From the NCBI GenBank assembly GCA_004794655.1, contig SMMW01000511.1:921001-985000 (forward strand): a stretch of 64,000 nt of DNA, given 5' to 3'. The notes under the pieces are model-generated. The model was not told where the DNA came from. It ran no database searches and worked only from the letters and a program-made list of their open reading frames with translations. This stretch comes from Marisa cornuarietis (taxonomy: Eukaryota; Mollusca; Gastropoda; Architaenioglossa; Ampullariidae). Shown in pieces: positions 49,841 through 59,779 of this stretch. Made by a program: the position numbers and the translations under genes. Positions within the stretch are counted from its first letter, which is position 1. Every line of letters starts with the position of its first letter.

Positions 49841-50665
49841 ATAATAATAATAATAATAATAATTGCAAAATTTTTATAGCGCGTATTCAGACTCGTAAGG
49901 AGCAAGCTCTAAGCGCTTAAAGACAAGAACGAGACATGGACAACATACGAGGGACAGAAGAGCAAACAAACAACATATGATCTACAGAAGGATTAACAAC
50001 AGTACCGATGATGAATAAAAAAACAAATACAGAAAACGCAAAGAGGAACCAAGTATTAAGGACTGATAGTACCGTGATTTTGCAAAAGATGAGCAGAGAT
50101 GTAGCGGAAAATGGTTGAAGGGTGTGAAAAAAGACTGGCATTGTGGGAACTGGTGTCAGGAGTAAGTCTGCAGGAGGCGGAGCGCATTCTGTGGCGGGTG
50201 GGTGGCGGATATGGAAAGAGAAAGAGAGAGAGAGAGTTCAATTGTTTTGCTGCATAGTAACTAAACCTCCTGTGGCCATATGATGTTGTTCTGGCGACAG
50301 GAATAATAAATAGACGGTCGTCAGACGAGGAGCGAAGTTATCTGGATGGGACTTAAGGGAAGAGAAGTTGAGAAAAAAGTCAGGACAGGAGCCAGCAAAG
50401 AAATTAAAACACAGCACAGACAGTTTGTACTGGATGCGAGAACAGACGGGTAGCCAGTGCAAAAAACGAAGGAGAGGAGGGACATGGTCCCGTTTCGTGG
50501 CTCTAAGCACCAGACGTGTAGCGGAGTTCTGTACTTTCTGGAGTTTGTGAAGAAGGTATTCATGGCAACCGGCAAGTAAGGAGTTGCAGTAATTGATACA
50601 GAATAAACATACAACCAAGAGTATTGGTAGCGTGTGTAGAGAGAATGTGACGATAGAGTAATATT
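49841..50665 (-). mobile_element. LINE 3' end, 5'-truncated, in an intron of the cysteine-rich gene
   Basis: The minus strand encodes the thumb/C-terminal part of a LINE reverse transcriptase: NYCNSLLAGCHEYLLHKLQ, KVQNSATRLVLRATKRDHV, PPLLRFLHWLPVCSRIQYK and APRLTTVYLLFLSPEQHH. A 3' UTR with TCTTTAAGCGCTTAGAGCTT and GAATACGCGCTATAAAAATT follows, and then (ATT)n at 49841-49862. The same family's 3' end is at 58.3-58.8 kb. Small frame shifts are present. It sits between the 138-nt exons at 50.8 and 49.5 kb and has not disturbed their splice sites. Confidence 0.75.
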
Positions 50666-50772
50666 TGTCTGTTACTTTTCTTGGGATTTAAATACTTTTC
50701 AAAGACGCCAATGTTTTTTTCTGCTTTGCAAGATGTTACTTCAAAGTATGCAGTCAAAACTACGCAAATTAC

Positions 50773-50910
50773 CTTCAGCACGCTGACTCCCAATCCATTC
50801 TGCAATAGGTGGATGAAAACATCTACCACTGAGCTGGGTACAAGTTGCAGTACTTTTATAGTGACCACCAGTAGCTCTACAGTATTCTCCACAGTCGCTA
50901 ACAAGACAGA
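50773..50910 (-). CDS. Cysteine-rich repeat gene, 138-nt module exon 2
   Basis: A 138-nt phase 1-1 exon with a strong acceptor (TTCCTTTTTCAG ending at 50911) and donor GTAATT from 50772. The 46-residue module begins VCLVSDCGEYCRATGGHYK, continues STATCTQLSGRCFHPP and ends EWIGSQRAE. Cysteines are at positions 2, 7, 11, 24 and 31. The C-x3-C step, the GG-x-Y stretch and the later C-x6-C recall invertebrate defensin (CS-alpha/beta) spacing, but the last C-x-C reads C-F-H. It aligns without gaps to the exon at 49.5 kb (identities C2, C11, Y18, K19, T23, C24, C31, E38, W39, E46). The intron that follows in transcription carries an old LINE 3' end. Confidence 0.65.
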
Positions 50911-51030
50911 CTGAAAAAGGAACAAAATAAAAATTAAATTACGCCGAATGGTACCTTAAGAGGCTTCATAAGGACTTGCTTTAGGACATAGTTTACATGA
51001 ATCGTTCTTAGTAATCGATGTAAATCTTAC

Positions 51031-51168
51031 CTTCGTCAATGGGGGTATCCGTCCATCTTGTAGCGGTAGCAGAGGGATATTCCTCCTTGGTGTGGTTAGG
51101 CGGGATATTGTCTTTACAATGACAACGGGTGTCGCTTTTTTCAATTTTTTCAATTTCAGCAAGACAGG
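51031..51168 (-). CDS. Cysteine-rich repeat gene, 138-nt module exon 1
   Basis: A 138-nt phase 1-1 exon with acceptor TTTTAAAG ending at 51169 and donor GTAAGAT from 51030. It encodes 46 residues beginning ACLAEIEKIEKSDTRCHCKD and ending TRWTDTPIDE. It has exactly the same length and phase as the exons at 50.8 and 49.5 kb. Without any gap it shares Cys2, Lys19, Trp39 and Glu46 with them. It has only three cysteines (positions 2, 16 and 18), so this module is the most divergent of the three. A secreted or extracellular role is inferred from the neighbours; the domain itself is not recognised. Confidence 0.6.
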
Positions 51169-52288
51169 CTTTAAAAGACAGTAGCCAGTTAAAAGACAAT
51201 ATTTTCTATAAAGAATACATCATCATCATCATCATCAGAAATGTTTGTTAAATCTTCATTCTCGTTTCATGCAATTGTGTATAACTGTGGTTAGAGATAA
51301 TTAGATAAAACCATTTACCAAAATAGAAAGTTTTGTTCATTCTAATATGAAATCAGAGAACATCATAACTGTGTTATCAATACGTCTGGAACGATGGTGT
51401 TATTGCTAAATATACAAACCCGATCTCTGTTCAAGTAAAGAAAACAATCTAAACGTAGTTTTGTAATTCATTTTTTTATCATTTATTTTTAATTCACCTA
51501 CGGTAATTCATGTACTTTGACTTCTTTGTTAACTGAGAGTTATGTGTGTTATATCTGTGTTATCAACACTAAATAATAAACTTCAAAAATTGGGTATAGC
51601 AAAAGCATTTGGTACTAAAAAAATACATAGCAAGCTACTCACCTGTAAAATAATTTTCGAGTTATTCATCAAAAGAAAGGCAAAGGAATCGAAACAAAGT
51701 TCACTAATGGGACCCCGAAGTCGAGGCCGCATTCGACCTACACAGCCCTACAAATACTGGGCCGGGATATGGAAATGAAGGAACGAACGTTTATATTGAG
51801 AAAGTTTGGTTGCGTATGCGATTGTTGTCACGTGATAATTACTGTCAAATGACGCTATTTATAGCATGATTTGATATTTCGGCTATAGTCGTATTTTTCT
51901 GTTATTATGAAGATGGAATGGATAGAAGCAGCCGTGGCACCTCACAAAAAGAAAGTAAATTCGTTGCGTTGTGTGTACCCTTTATTTTAGATGAAATTGA
52001 AACAAGACCTATTTTTCTGTTATAAATCATGCCAATGTCTTTATTAGTTCCTTCATGATGTCTGTGGTATAAGACAACATTGCGGAATATTGAAAAGGAA
52101 GGTTTTTTTTCATTGGTTAACTAGGGGAGGTCCTTGTAAAATCCTGTGACTGACGCCCATTGTTGGTTGCTGCACATCACCAGAACGGAATGTCACGAGC
52201 TGGTCCTCGTGAGTCAAATTAGTTTCAAGAAATATTTTAATTAGAGACAAAGTGAGACAAGCTCCAAACTCTACACTTCATCCTTTAC

Positions 52289-52399
52289 TTTCATCACAGA
52301 AATGACTGTTAAATGCAGGTGTAGAGTTCAACCTAGAACGTCCTGTAACAGGGTTACAAGTCTCATTGCCGTTACATTGACCGCACAACCTCCCAGACA
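52289..52399 (-). CDS. Cysteine-rich repeat gene, possible EGF-like exon with damaged acceptor
   Basis: Candidate minus-strand exon. It ends GATGAAA|GTAAAG at 52289/52288, in phase 1 like its relatives. The open frame gives SGRLCGQCNGNETCNPVTG, then RSRLNSTPAFNSHFCDE. The C-x2-C-x5-C-N-P-x-T-G spacing matches the downstream exon at 47.6 kb (C-x2-C-x5-C-N-P-F-T) and MEGF-type EGF modules. At the position where its relatives have CAG|, this copy reads CAC, so the normal acceptor seems lost. A longer exon starting after AAG near 52425, or skipping, are alternatives. It may be a functional exon with another acceptor or a decaying duplicate. Confidence 0.4.
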
Positions 52400-52779
52400 G
52401 TGCAAAAAGAAGAGAAAAATTATCTTGGATAATTTATCTGACTCAGTTCCCCACTCCGGCAAATACATTTGTGAAGCGGTCAGGGGTAAAGGGGTCGTGG
52501 AGTGACCAGCCCACAGACAGGCATCAAGGTGTGTCACACAAGACTCTAATGACACTCGAGTTAGTCACACGAGAGTTGGACAAACATTCTTGTCTCGAAC
52601 AATCACGACGTCGAAAACGTTCAAACTATACCAGCAGAAGGCGATGAACATACATCAAAATGTTTGTACCTCATTGGACTGCTGCTGGATGTACAAGACA
52701 TAGTATCGGTTGATGAGATAATAAAACCTCCTCACTGCGTAGAAAGAAAATTTCAGAGTAAATTGATTAATGTAGTTAC

Positions 52780-53238
52780 CGTTACAGATGATATTCGTCC
52801 ATTCTTCAGCCCACCTATCTGCAGAGTCACTGATGACGGGGTTAGATTGTACATTATCTTCAGAGACGCTATAGGGTGCACCGCCCTTGTCTTCAGATGT
52901 TACATCAGGGCCTTCGGAGACACCAGAGGGTGCAGCGCCCTGGTCTTCAGATGTTACATCAGGGCCTTCAGAGACACCAGAGGGTGCACCGCCCTGGTCT
53001 TCAGATGTTACATCAGGACCTTCAGAGACACCAGAGGGTGCACCAACCTGGTCTTCAGATGTTACATCAGGACCTTCAGAGACGCCAGTGGGTGCACCAC
53101 CCTGGTCTTCAGATGTTACATCAGGACCTTCATAGACGCCAGTGGGTGCACCACCCTGGTCTTCAGATGTTACATCAGGACCTTCAGAGACGCCAGTGGG
53201 TGCACCGCCCTGGTCGTCAGACGTTACCTCAGGGCCGA
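52780..53238 (-). CDS. Cysteine-rich repeat gene, exon with seven 18-residue repeats
   Basis: A 459-nt phase 1-1 exon with acceptor TTTGTTTCAG ending at 53239 and donor GTAACT from 52779. Positions 53236 down to 52859 are seven tandem 54-bp units encoding GPDVTSEDQGGAPTGVSE, with unit-to-unit changes such as S/T, S/Y and G/A and no frame break. The units are acidic, rich in Thr/Ser/Gly/Pro and free of cysteine. They look like a flexible, possibly O-glycosylated spacer. After the repeats comes NVQSNPVISDSADRWAEEW and then TNIICN. This resembles the end of the 138-nt exons downstream (EEW plus a terminal Cys/Glu) and suggests the exon is one of that family with an expanded insert. The long plus-strand frames over the same stretch are shadows. 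Confidence 0.65.
52859..53236 (-). repeat. Coding 54-bp tandem repeat, seven units
   Basis: Units are exactly 54 bp apart (for example CTTCAGATGTTACATCAGG recurs every 54 bp on the plus strand). They encode GPDVTSEDQGGAPTGVSE-like units on the minus strand within the 52.8-53.2 kb exon. Confidence 0.95.
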
Positions 53239-53369
53239 CTGAAACAAAAATGCAAAAATAAGGATTAAATTAAACGAATGAGCACCGTAAAATGCCCCTT
53301 AAATATATTTTAAATAGCATATTTAAAATCAACCCTTGCTAGTAACTGAGAGAAACTGTGAATCCTTAC

Positions 53370-53461
53370 GTTTGTTGCTCTCGGTTTCAGTTTGATCAGG
53401 CGAAACTTCCCCGCTGTTGTTGTTACAAGTGGTATTGTCTCCGTACATTCTAGTAAAATTA
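53370..53461 (-). CDS. Cysteine-rich repeat gene, N-glycosylated linker exon (first exon recognised)
   Basis: A 92-nt minus-strand exon with acceptor TTTTCAAG ending at 53462 and donor GTAAGG from 53369. The open frame has one leading base, and the last base C completes a Leu codon with the next exon. The peptide is short and hydrophilic: NFTRMYGDNTTCNNNSGEV, then SPDQTETESNK. Sequons NFT, NTT and NNS suggest heavy N-glycosylation of an extracellular segment. It leads directly into the exon with the 18-residue repeats. The upstream exon that should provide a signal peptide and end in phase 2 was not found. Confidence 0.5.
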
Positions 53462-54313
53462 CTTGAAAAAGAAGGGAAATGAGCATCGTTTCAAATAAAG
53501 TAAATTATGGTGCTACGGAAATTTCTTCCACAATTAAATTCATATTAGTGCACACTACACGAACATTCAAAATGACTACTAAAATGGAAGGACATCATCA
53601 TCATCATCGTTGTCGTCGTCGTCGTCGTCGTCGTCGTCATTATATTAATCATTATTACCAGCAAAAGGTCAATTTTTGTTTTCTGTGTAAGGCAGAAGTC
53701 AGGAACAAAAATTTGTCTCAAATAACCCTTTGAAATGTAGACAAATCACGTGTCAATTATACCCAAATAAGCAAACACATCCCATACACACGCCAACACA
53801 TATACACTTGCCTCCCTATAAAAATGCTGCAAATGATACAGTACAATACAACGCATTGTCATGATCATCCTCTTGATATATTTTGGTCCATGATGTGATT
53901 AATTATATATATATATATATACTTGGATCACTTTTTCAAATTAGAACAATAGAACAATTTAGAAATATATCATCCCTAGCAAAGGGATGTTCTAAACTTC
54001 TCATTTTCATAGAGGTTTATGAAAGTGCATGTAATTTTGACTTGTTCTCTTATTTTGACTAATATCAACAACAAACTGTATCTGTGAAGTAGTAAACCTA
54101 GGTGGGAGTTAAGTTTGATATCTGTCATCTACATTTGAGTTTATCTCCGAATTGCCCTCTGGGATAAATAAAGTGTTATCGTTTTAGCATGAGAATTTGC
54201 TAATAGCTGAGTCATGAAAGCTACTCACATCTAAAATAACATGAATTTCTCATCAAAAGAGGAGAAGAGAATATTTTTATAAGAGAAAGATGAGACATGT
54301 CGAGAACATTTAC

Positions 54314-54452
54314 TTCGATGACAGAAGGCACCAATAAATCTTGCAGGACAGCCAAGCGTGGAACTTCCGGTAAATGAGTTACACGTGTGATACCCGTTCT
54401 ATCGACCGCACTCACAGTCTGGCCCGTGGTGGTAGTCCAGGAAAGGAGGAAA
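54314..54452 (-). pseudogene. Decayed copy of the EGF-like module exon
   Basis: A minus-strand copy of the module seen at 47.6 and 52.3 kb. It reads PPFLDYHHGPDCECGR, then a TAG (54401-54399), then NGYHTCNSFTGSSTLGC, then PARFIGAFCHR. It ends A|GTAAAT, the same phase 1 donor context as its relatives. The TAG falls exactly where the relatives have the second Cys of the C-x2-C pair. The exon also lies upstream of the linker exon but in the wrong phase to join it. It is most simply a dead duplicate. A sequencing error or a separate neighbouring gene copy are alternatives. Confidence 0.5.
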
Positions 54453-54651
54453 ACTGGCAGGGCGCGGGTAGCTACCCCAGTTGTGTCGGGTAAGTCCTGT
54501 GTGAGTGGAGACTGCACTGGGAGGTGTGGCAGGGCTGAGTAACATCAAGGTACAGTGTCGTCGGGCGGGTGACGTAAGACAGAAATGACGCTTGATTTAA
54601 CTACGTCAAACGTGTATTGCGTAAGAGAATGGAAGAGTGTCGTCTGCTGCG

Positions 54652-54705
<54 letters not shown>
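54652..54705. repeat. (GATA)n microsatellite
   Basis: About 13 GATA units. Confidence 0.97.
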
Positions 54706-55018
54706 AATCTGTCATCTGTTGAAGGATGCATGTCTTGGCAGTCTCTTGATGACGTCACATCTCACCTGCCGCCAGTTTATTTTTAAACACGTTTACAGAA
54801 GACTTGGGGTTCGTCAAGGTAAACAAACTTAATCTCTGCGCATTGAAGAAAAGACTGGTGACACTCAGCCAGAGTGACGGTAGCACATTTTGACAAAAAA
54901 ATCACTATTTTGACTAACAAGGGACGAAAAGAAATATCTGAAAGAAAGAAGTAAACAAAAGAAATTTTAGTATTAAAATGACAGGAACAAGAATAACAAA
55001 GATGATGATAATGATGAT

Positions 55019-55019
55019 G

Positions 55020-55088
<69 letters not shown>

Positions 55089-55089
55089 G
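55019..55089. repeat. (AAT)n microsatellite, probably a LINE tail
   Basis: Pure AAT run followed by AGGATCTGCAAAGCGTATTT, like the reverse complement of the LINE 3' ends in this window. Confidence 0.9.
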
Positions 55090-55387
55090 GATCTGCAAAG
55101 CGTATTTCTCCGTGTACACAGGAGCTCAAACGTTCACGAACCAGAAGGGAAAGGAAAGCACTTGCGAAGTTTGTGTCGAAGATTGAAGTGAAATTGCATG
55201 ACTTACATTTCATTCTACTTAATTGTGTCAAACGCCATCGCCCTCCTAGTTGTACCCTACACATTCCTCGTTGTCTTTTTTTCTTCTTCCCCCTCCTTCT
55301 ATTTGTAGATCTCCCCACATTTATACACACTAAAGAGAATGAGTGAGAAAGCAAATAAAGAAACTAAAAGTGAAACAGAAAAAACAG

Positions 55388-55481
55388 CACTCACTCACTC
55401 ACTCACTCACTCACTCACTCACTCACTCACTCACTCACTCACTCACTCACTCACTCACTCACTCACTCACTCACTCACTCT
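55388..55481. repeat. (CACT)n microsatellite
   Basis: About 23 pure units. Confidence 0.97.
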
Positions 55482-56503
55482 TCAAATGCTAAAAATGGTT
55501 TACCTACTTGTAGCGGCTGGCTGTGTGGCGACAGATCACAATTACAACTATTACGCAGTGGTCATCAATAGTACTTTTCCCCCAGAGTGTTGAACCTACA
55601 TCAGTCACATCGTCATCTCACACATCATTAAAGACTATAATGAATAGTCGAACTTTTAAAGATATCGAAAGATAATTGCAGCATGTACCCACTCTGTAAA
55701 CTGCAGCGTCGTACGGGCGTCCATTAATGTAAATGAGCTTGTAAATGAGACAAGTTTGTGTAGCCTGGAAGCCATTAAATTAAAGTTATAAATATTTCTG
55801 AAATATGCTTAGAGAGACTGAAACATCGTTTTGAGCAGATGGTGCAAATCAAGTAAATGAAAGACTCGAAATTTACTCCGAAACCTTCGCACTCCTCTCT
55901 TACTTGACCTAACGCTCCGCTACAAAAATCCGATGGTGCGTGACCAAGTTTGATCTCTTGTGAAACAGTTCATGCTGAGGTGGTCTGAATTCAGCAAAAA
56001 CACAACAATGTTCTCATCACTTGTCTTTACGACACCTGATGATTTTTTTTAGCCTCGTTTGTCAGACGTGCGGGCATTTTTTTTAACAGCCCAACATTGT
56101 TTTGCATTCGATATGATCTTTAATAACCATGTCAGTCTACAGACGTAACCTGCACTCCAGGTCCAAATGTTTGGCAGGACCATAAAGGATTTGCTGTTGA
56201 CGGCTTCTAGAAAGAAATTGTTAAAACCATATCAAGTTTTTCTCCGAGGTAATCGTTTGCATCTTCCTCCACAAATGAAGTGCTCATGCAATGGCGGGGA
56301 TCTTTTCTGGTGGTCCAAGAGTGCCATCCAGACTATGTGGTACAATTGAGAGGAGAAAGTCCTCCATATCAACATGCTGTGAAAATATTTCAGATGGGAA
56401 GCGCCCGCGGAGATGGAGGTACAAGAAACCCACCACAGCAGCGAGTAGTTGCAGGACCAGGAACGATAACCCCCTTACTTTCTCAGAAATTATCTCGGAA
56501 GAG
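55482..56503. other. No intact gene; old repeat debris
   Basis: Downstream of the RT remnant the sequence is short broken frames on both strands without a domain. Confidence 0.45.
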
Positions 56504-57657
56504 TTATGTCCGCAAGAAGTCACTGATGCATAGGATGTACACAGGAAATTGTTTTACACTTTTGGGGAGGACTGCAATCATTATGTTAAACAGCAAGGGA
56601 CTGAGGACACTTCCCTGCGGAACTCCATTATCTAGTGATACCTCGCTGGATGTTTGATCTTCAATTCTTACTGATATTTTCCTGTTTGATAGAAAGGATT
56701 TAATAAGTTGGACTATTTTATTTGGGGTGCCTTTGCGAAAGAATATCTGAAGCAAGACTTCGTGCCAGAGCATATCGTAGGCTTTTTGTATGTCAAGGAA
56801 AACTCCACACAGGCTCACTCTTATTTCCGTGTGGGCATTGATTAATTCCTGTTGTAATGCTGTTATGTGTTCCATAGTGCTACGTTTCTTCCTAAAACCA
56901 CTTTGTTCTGGGGGCAGGATGCTGTTGGTCTCACAGAAGTGGTTAAGTCTGTTTTTAATAATTGTTTCAAGTGTCTTGCCTAGTTGTGAAGTAAGCACTA
57001 TTGGTCTGTAGGTAGATGGGGCTGACTTTGCTTTACCTGGTTTGGGGATGGGGACTACTGTGACCCTTTTCTATGTGTTAGGAAAGTAACTTTTATCGAG
57101 GATGTCATTGAAGAGTTCCAAGATAAGGTTTTATGGTGGCCATTTTTGAGCATTTGGTAAGTGATAAGATCTGGGCCTGGGGCAGACCCTAACTTTTTAG
57201 TTGATAGGGCTTGCTCAAGCTCTTCTATAGTTATTCTGTTAGTCTGAAGGGGTCTTCTTGGTTTAGAGGGGATAGAAAGTTACTTTCTGCTTGTAAGTTA
57301 TATTGGATTAGAAGGAATATGGACACATTTGTTATATTCAACATTTTGCCTCATGGGCGGGTGAATTCTACTCATGCCTCAATATCAGAGTTTAAGTTGT
57401 GGTCTATTTCTGTAGCTGTTATTTTATTTTTAATATAGATTGCTACTTCCCTTCTTTTTGTGGTTTAGGTCTTGTTTTGAATATTGGAGGACATTTAAAA
57501 TTTGGAATTTGGATTGGTTCTTTGGTAAAGTTTATTTCCTGCAAAGTGATTACTTCTGGCATATTATTTTTTTAATATAAAGTTAAGTAGTTCACTTTTG
57601 TTACTGTTTAGTGCCCTGCAGTTCCACTGTATAAAACTTATTGTTTGCTTAGACATG
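56504..57657 (-). pseudogene. LINE ORF2 remnant (endonuclease start and reverse transcriptase), jockey/I-like
   Basis: ORF2 begins at an ATG at 57657: MSKQTISFIQWNCRALNSN, then PEVITLQEINF after a frame shift. This is the start of an APE endonuclease of the jockey/I group. Most of the endonuclease is deleted. From about 57240 the reverse transcriptase appears: ELEQALSTKKLGSAPGPDL, then after a shift VVPIPKPGKAKSAPSTYRPI. A 164-codon open stretch follows (56998-56504) with LTSQLGKTLETII, PEQSGFRKKRSTMEH, GVFLDIQKAYDMLWH and NGVPQGSVLSPLLFN. The copy stops before the catalytic YADD box. It is a dead, internally deleted LINE. Confidence 0.75.
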
Positions 57658-58259
57658 TTTGGTGATAATTGGTAGTAAGCCTGATAGCGTGCTGTTAGGA
57701 ATAAGACAACGCACAGACAGGTCACATACACAACACCCTGACCGCACGGCGTTCCTCACGTGTTCTCTCACACCACAAAATACAAAGATCTGTACGTGGG
57801 TTCCTAATTCTGTGTAATTTCGGGGATTAGTAGTAGTCTTTTGAGGGTAACAGCAAGGTTCATAAATTCCACACACGTTTCCACTTCTAATGAATTTCAA
57901 GCAATATCACATCAACAGATCTAGCAACTATTTACAGTCTACGTAAACCCAATCACTAACATAGGTTACTCTAATCATTATGTGACAGCAATCAAGAATG
58001 AATTAATACATGACAACAATCAAGCATGTATATCAGTTCAATCAAGTAGACATCTCTTGACCTTCCAATCAATCGTCTTCAATAAACAATTCTTCTTTCT
58101 GTTAGTCAAACCCTCTTCCAATGCTCAAACAAATCAGTTCTCCTAAAAGGTAATCAGAATGGGAAATACAAAAGTCCCGAGCCGATATTCTTATTTAAAC
58201 CAAAAATAAACAAAACACACTTACTGTCAACGTCCGGTAAGAATTCACGTACTCACTGA

Positions 58260-58764
58260 TATACACTCTCTGAACTTCTCATCCCTTACGTTCCGGCCAG
58301 ACAACTCCGCTCTTCGTCGGATGACCGCATCCTAACTGTTCCTGTCACCAGAACAACAACATATGTTCACAGGATTTTTGGTTGCTGTGCAGCAAAACAA
58401 TGGAACTCTCTCCCTTTCCATATCCGCCACCTTCCTACAACTGAATCTTTCAAATCTGCACTGAAAACGCACCTCTTCCTTGAGCATTTCTCCTAACACA
58501 GTCCACACAATGCTCGTCCTTCTTACCCTCCCCCCTTTTGCTCTTGCTAATTTTGTATCATCTTCCTCTCCAGAATCCCTATATTTTCTATGTTCTGTTA
58601 CTTGGTGTCTTTTTGTGTTTTCCATCTTTGTTTTCTGTTTGTCGTCAGTACTGTTGTTTTTCTTTCGTCCCCTGTGTTCTGTGTCTACTTAGTCCACGTC
58701 TCTTCCCCGTTTTAAGCGCTAAGAGCATGCTCTCTATGAGTGTGAATATGCGCTATAAAAAACT

Positions 58765-58795
<31 letters not shown>
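58260..58795 (+). mobile_element. LINE 3' end (CR1/jockey-like), inserted between ORF1 and ORF2 of the older LINE
   Basis: The plus strand encodes the conserved C-terminus of a LINE ORF2: LLIPYVPARQLRSSSDDRIL, CCAAKQWNSLPFHIRHLPT and TESFKSALKTHLFLEHFS, then a stop. A 3' UTR follows with TTTTAAGCGCTAAGAGCATG and GTGAATATGCGCTATAAAAA, ending in (ATT)n at 58769-58795. The same 3' end occurs in minus orientation at 49.84-50.6 kb. It lies between the ORF1 and ORF2 halves of the jockey/I-like element and is opposite in strand. The about 600 bp at 57660-58260 in front of it are AT-rich and unrecognised. Confidence 0.7.
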
Positions 58796-58929
58796 CATAG
58801 AATTATCTCCCTTGATACTATACACTCATACAATCATGCTTTCACAAGCATACCTTAAAGGGCGATTAGCCCTGCTTTTTAACACATATAAGGGAAATAA
58901 TATCCCATTTCTAACACTTGCTTTGCATT

Positions 58930-59779
58930 TCAATCAGGGTTGGTGCTTCGAACGTTCGTAAGTCTTTGACATGCCTCAAGTTGGCTACGTAGTCATTTAT
59001 TTTTGTCACAAGGTTCATAATTTCTTTCTTCAACAGTGCAAGATCATCTAGTCAGGTTGTCTTGTCACCAGTAGTTTGTGAGGGTTTGTCTTTCTTCTTC
59101 GTTAAGTGTTCTGCGGGTGTCTCTATGTTGTCAGTCACTGTGCTTGTCTAGTGTCTCTGTCTGTAGTGTCGTCTGCTGATGGCCTTTCTTCTACCATTTC
59201 GGTGGTTGCTGCGGGTCGAGCGTTTGTTGTTTTCTTGCTGCTCTCACATTTTTCCAGTAGTTGTCTGGAAGTTTTATTAAAAGTATCGCTGTAGAATAGT
59301 TTTCGTGTAGCGCATATCTGGTTGGTTTGTCGGTGGATTATTTTGGATGGATATCCACCATATCGAGCGCTGTGCCCAGATTATCTGCAGTTGATGCAGA
59401 AGTATTCCTGTTGTTCCTTTATTGTGCACAGTCTTGTGTCATGTGGTCCTCCGCAGCGCCCACATACATCTCTTAGTTTGCATTGGTCAGCAATGTGACC
59501 AAAGCCGCTACAGTTAAAACATTGTCGTTCAGTCTGATTAAACCCTATTTTCACAGACCTAGGTGTTTCTTGGTCTTTGAATTCTAGCAGGACTGTTCTG
59601 CTAGGTCTAGTATTTTCTTTAGCTTTTATATTGAATCTTTCTACAGCTCTGACACTAGCGCCCTCACTTTCCGCTAGCATCTCATTTAGGGAGTCTAGCA
59701 ATTCTTTTACTGCAACGTTCCGTATCACTCCGGGTCCCTTTCTTTGTTCATGCTTCATCTGGTAGTTCCGGGTTTGCAT
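58930..59779 (-). pseudogene. LINE ORF1 (gag-like, CCHC zinc knuckles), jockey/I-like element
   Basis: A minus-strand frame from 59779 to 59381 encodes a nucleic-acid-binding ORF1. Two zinc knuckles are present, CFNCSGFGHIADQC and CGRCGGPHDTRLC, and then a third starts at CINC. A TAA at about 59372 interrupts the third knuckle. The same frame then continues with low-complexity Ser/Thr/Asp residues to about 59140. After further damage comes a coiled-coil-like stretch (LDDLALLKKEIMNL, VANLRHVKDLRTFEAPTL) down to about 58930. Such ORF1 proteins coat the retrotransposon RNA. The N-terminal part upstream of 59779 is missing or unrecognised. Together with the RT at 57.2-56.5 kb on the same strand, this is the left half of one element. 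Confidence 0.7.

Noticed and set aside
52664..53268. Plus-strand frames with repeated CYIRAF- or MLHQG-type units
   Set aside because: They are antisense and frame-shifted readings of the 54-bp coding repeat; the minus-strand frame has proper splice sites and low-complexity acidic units.
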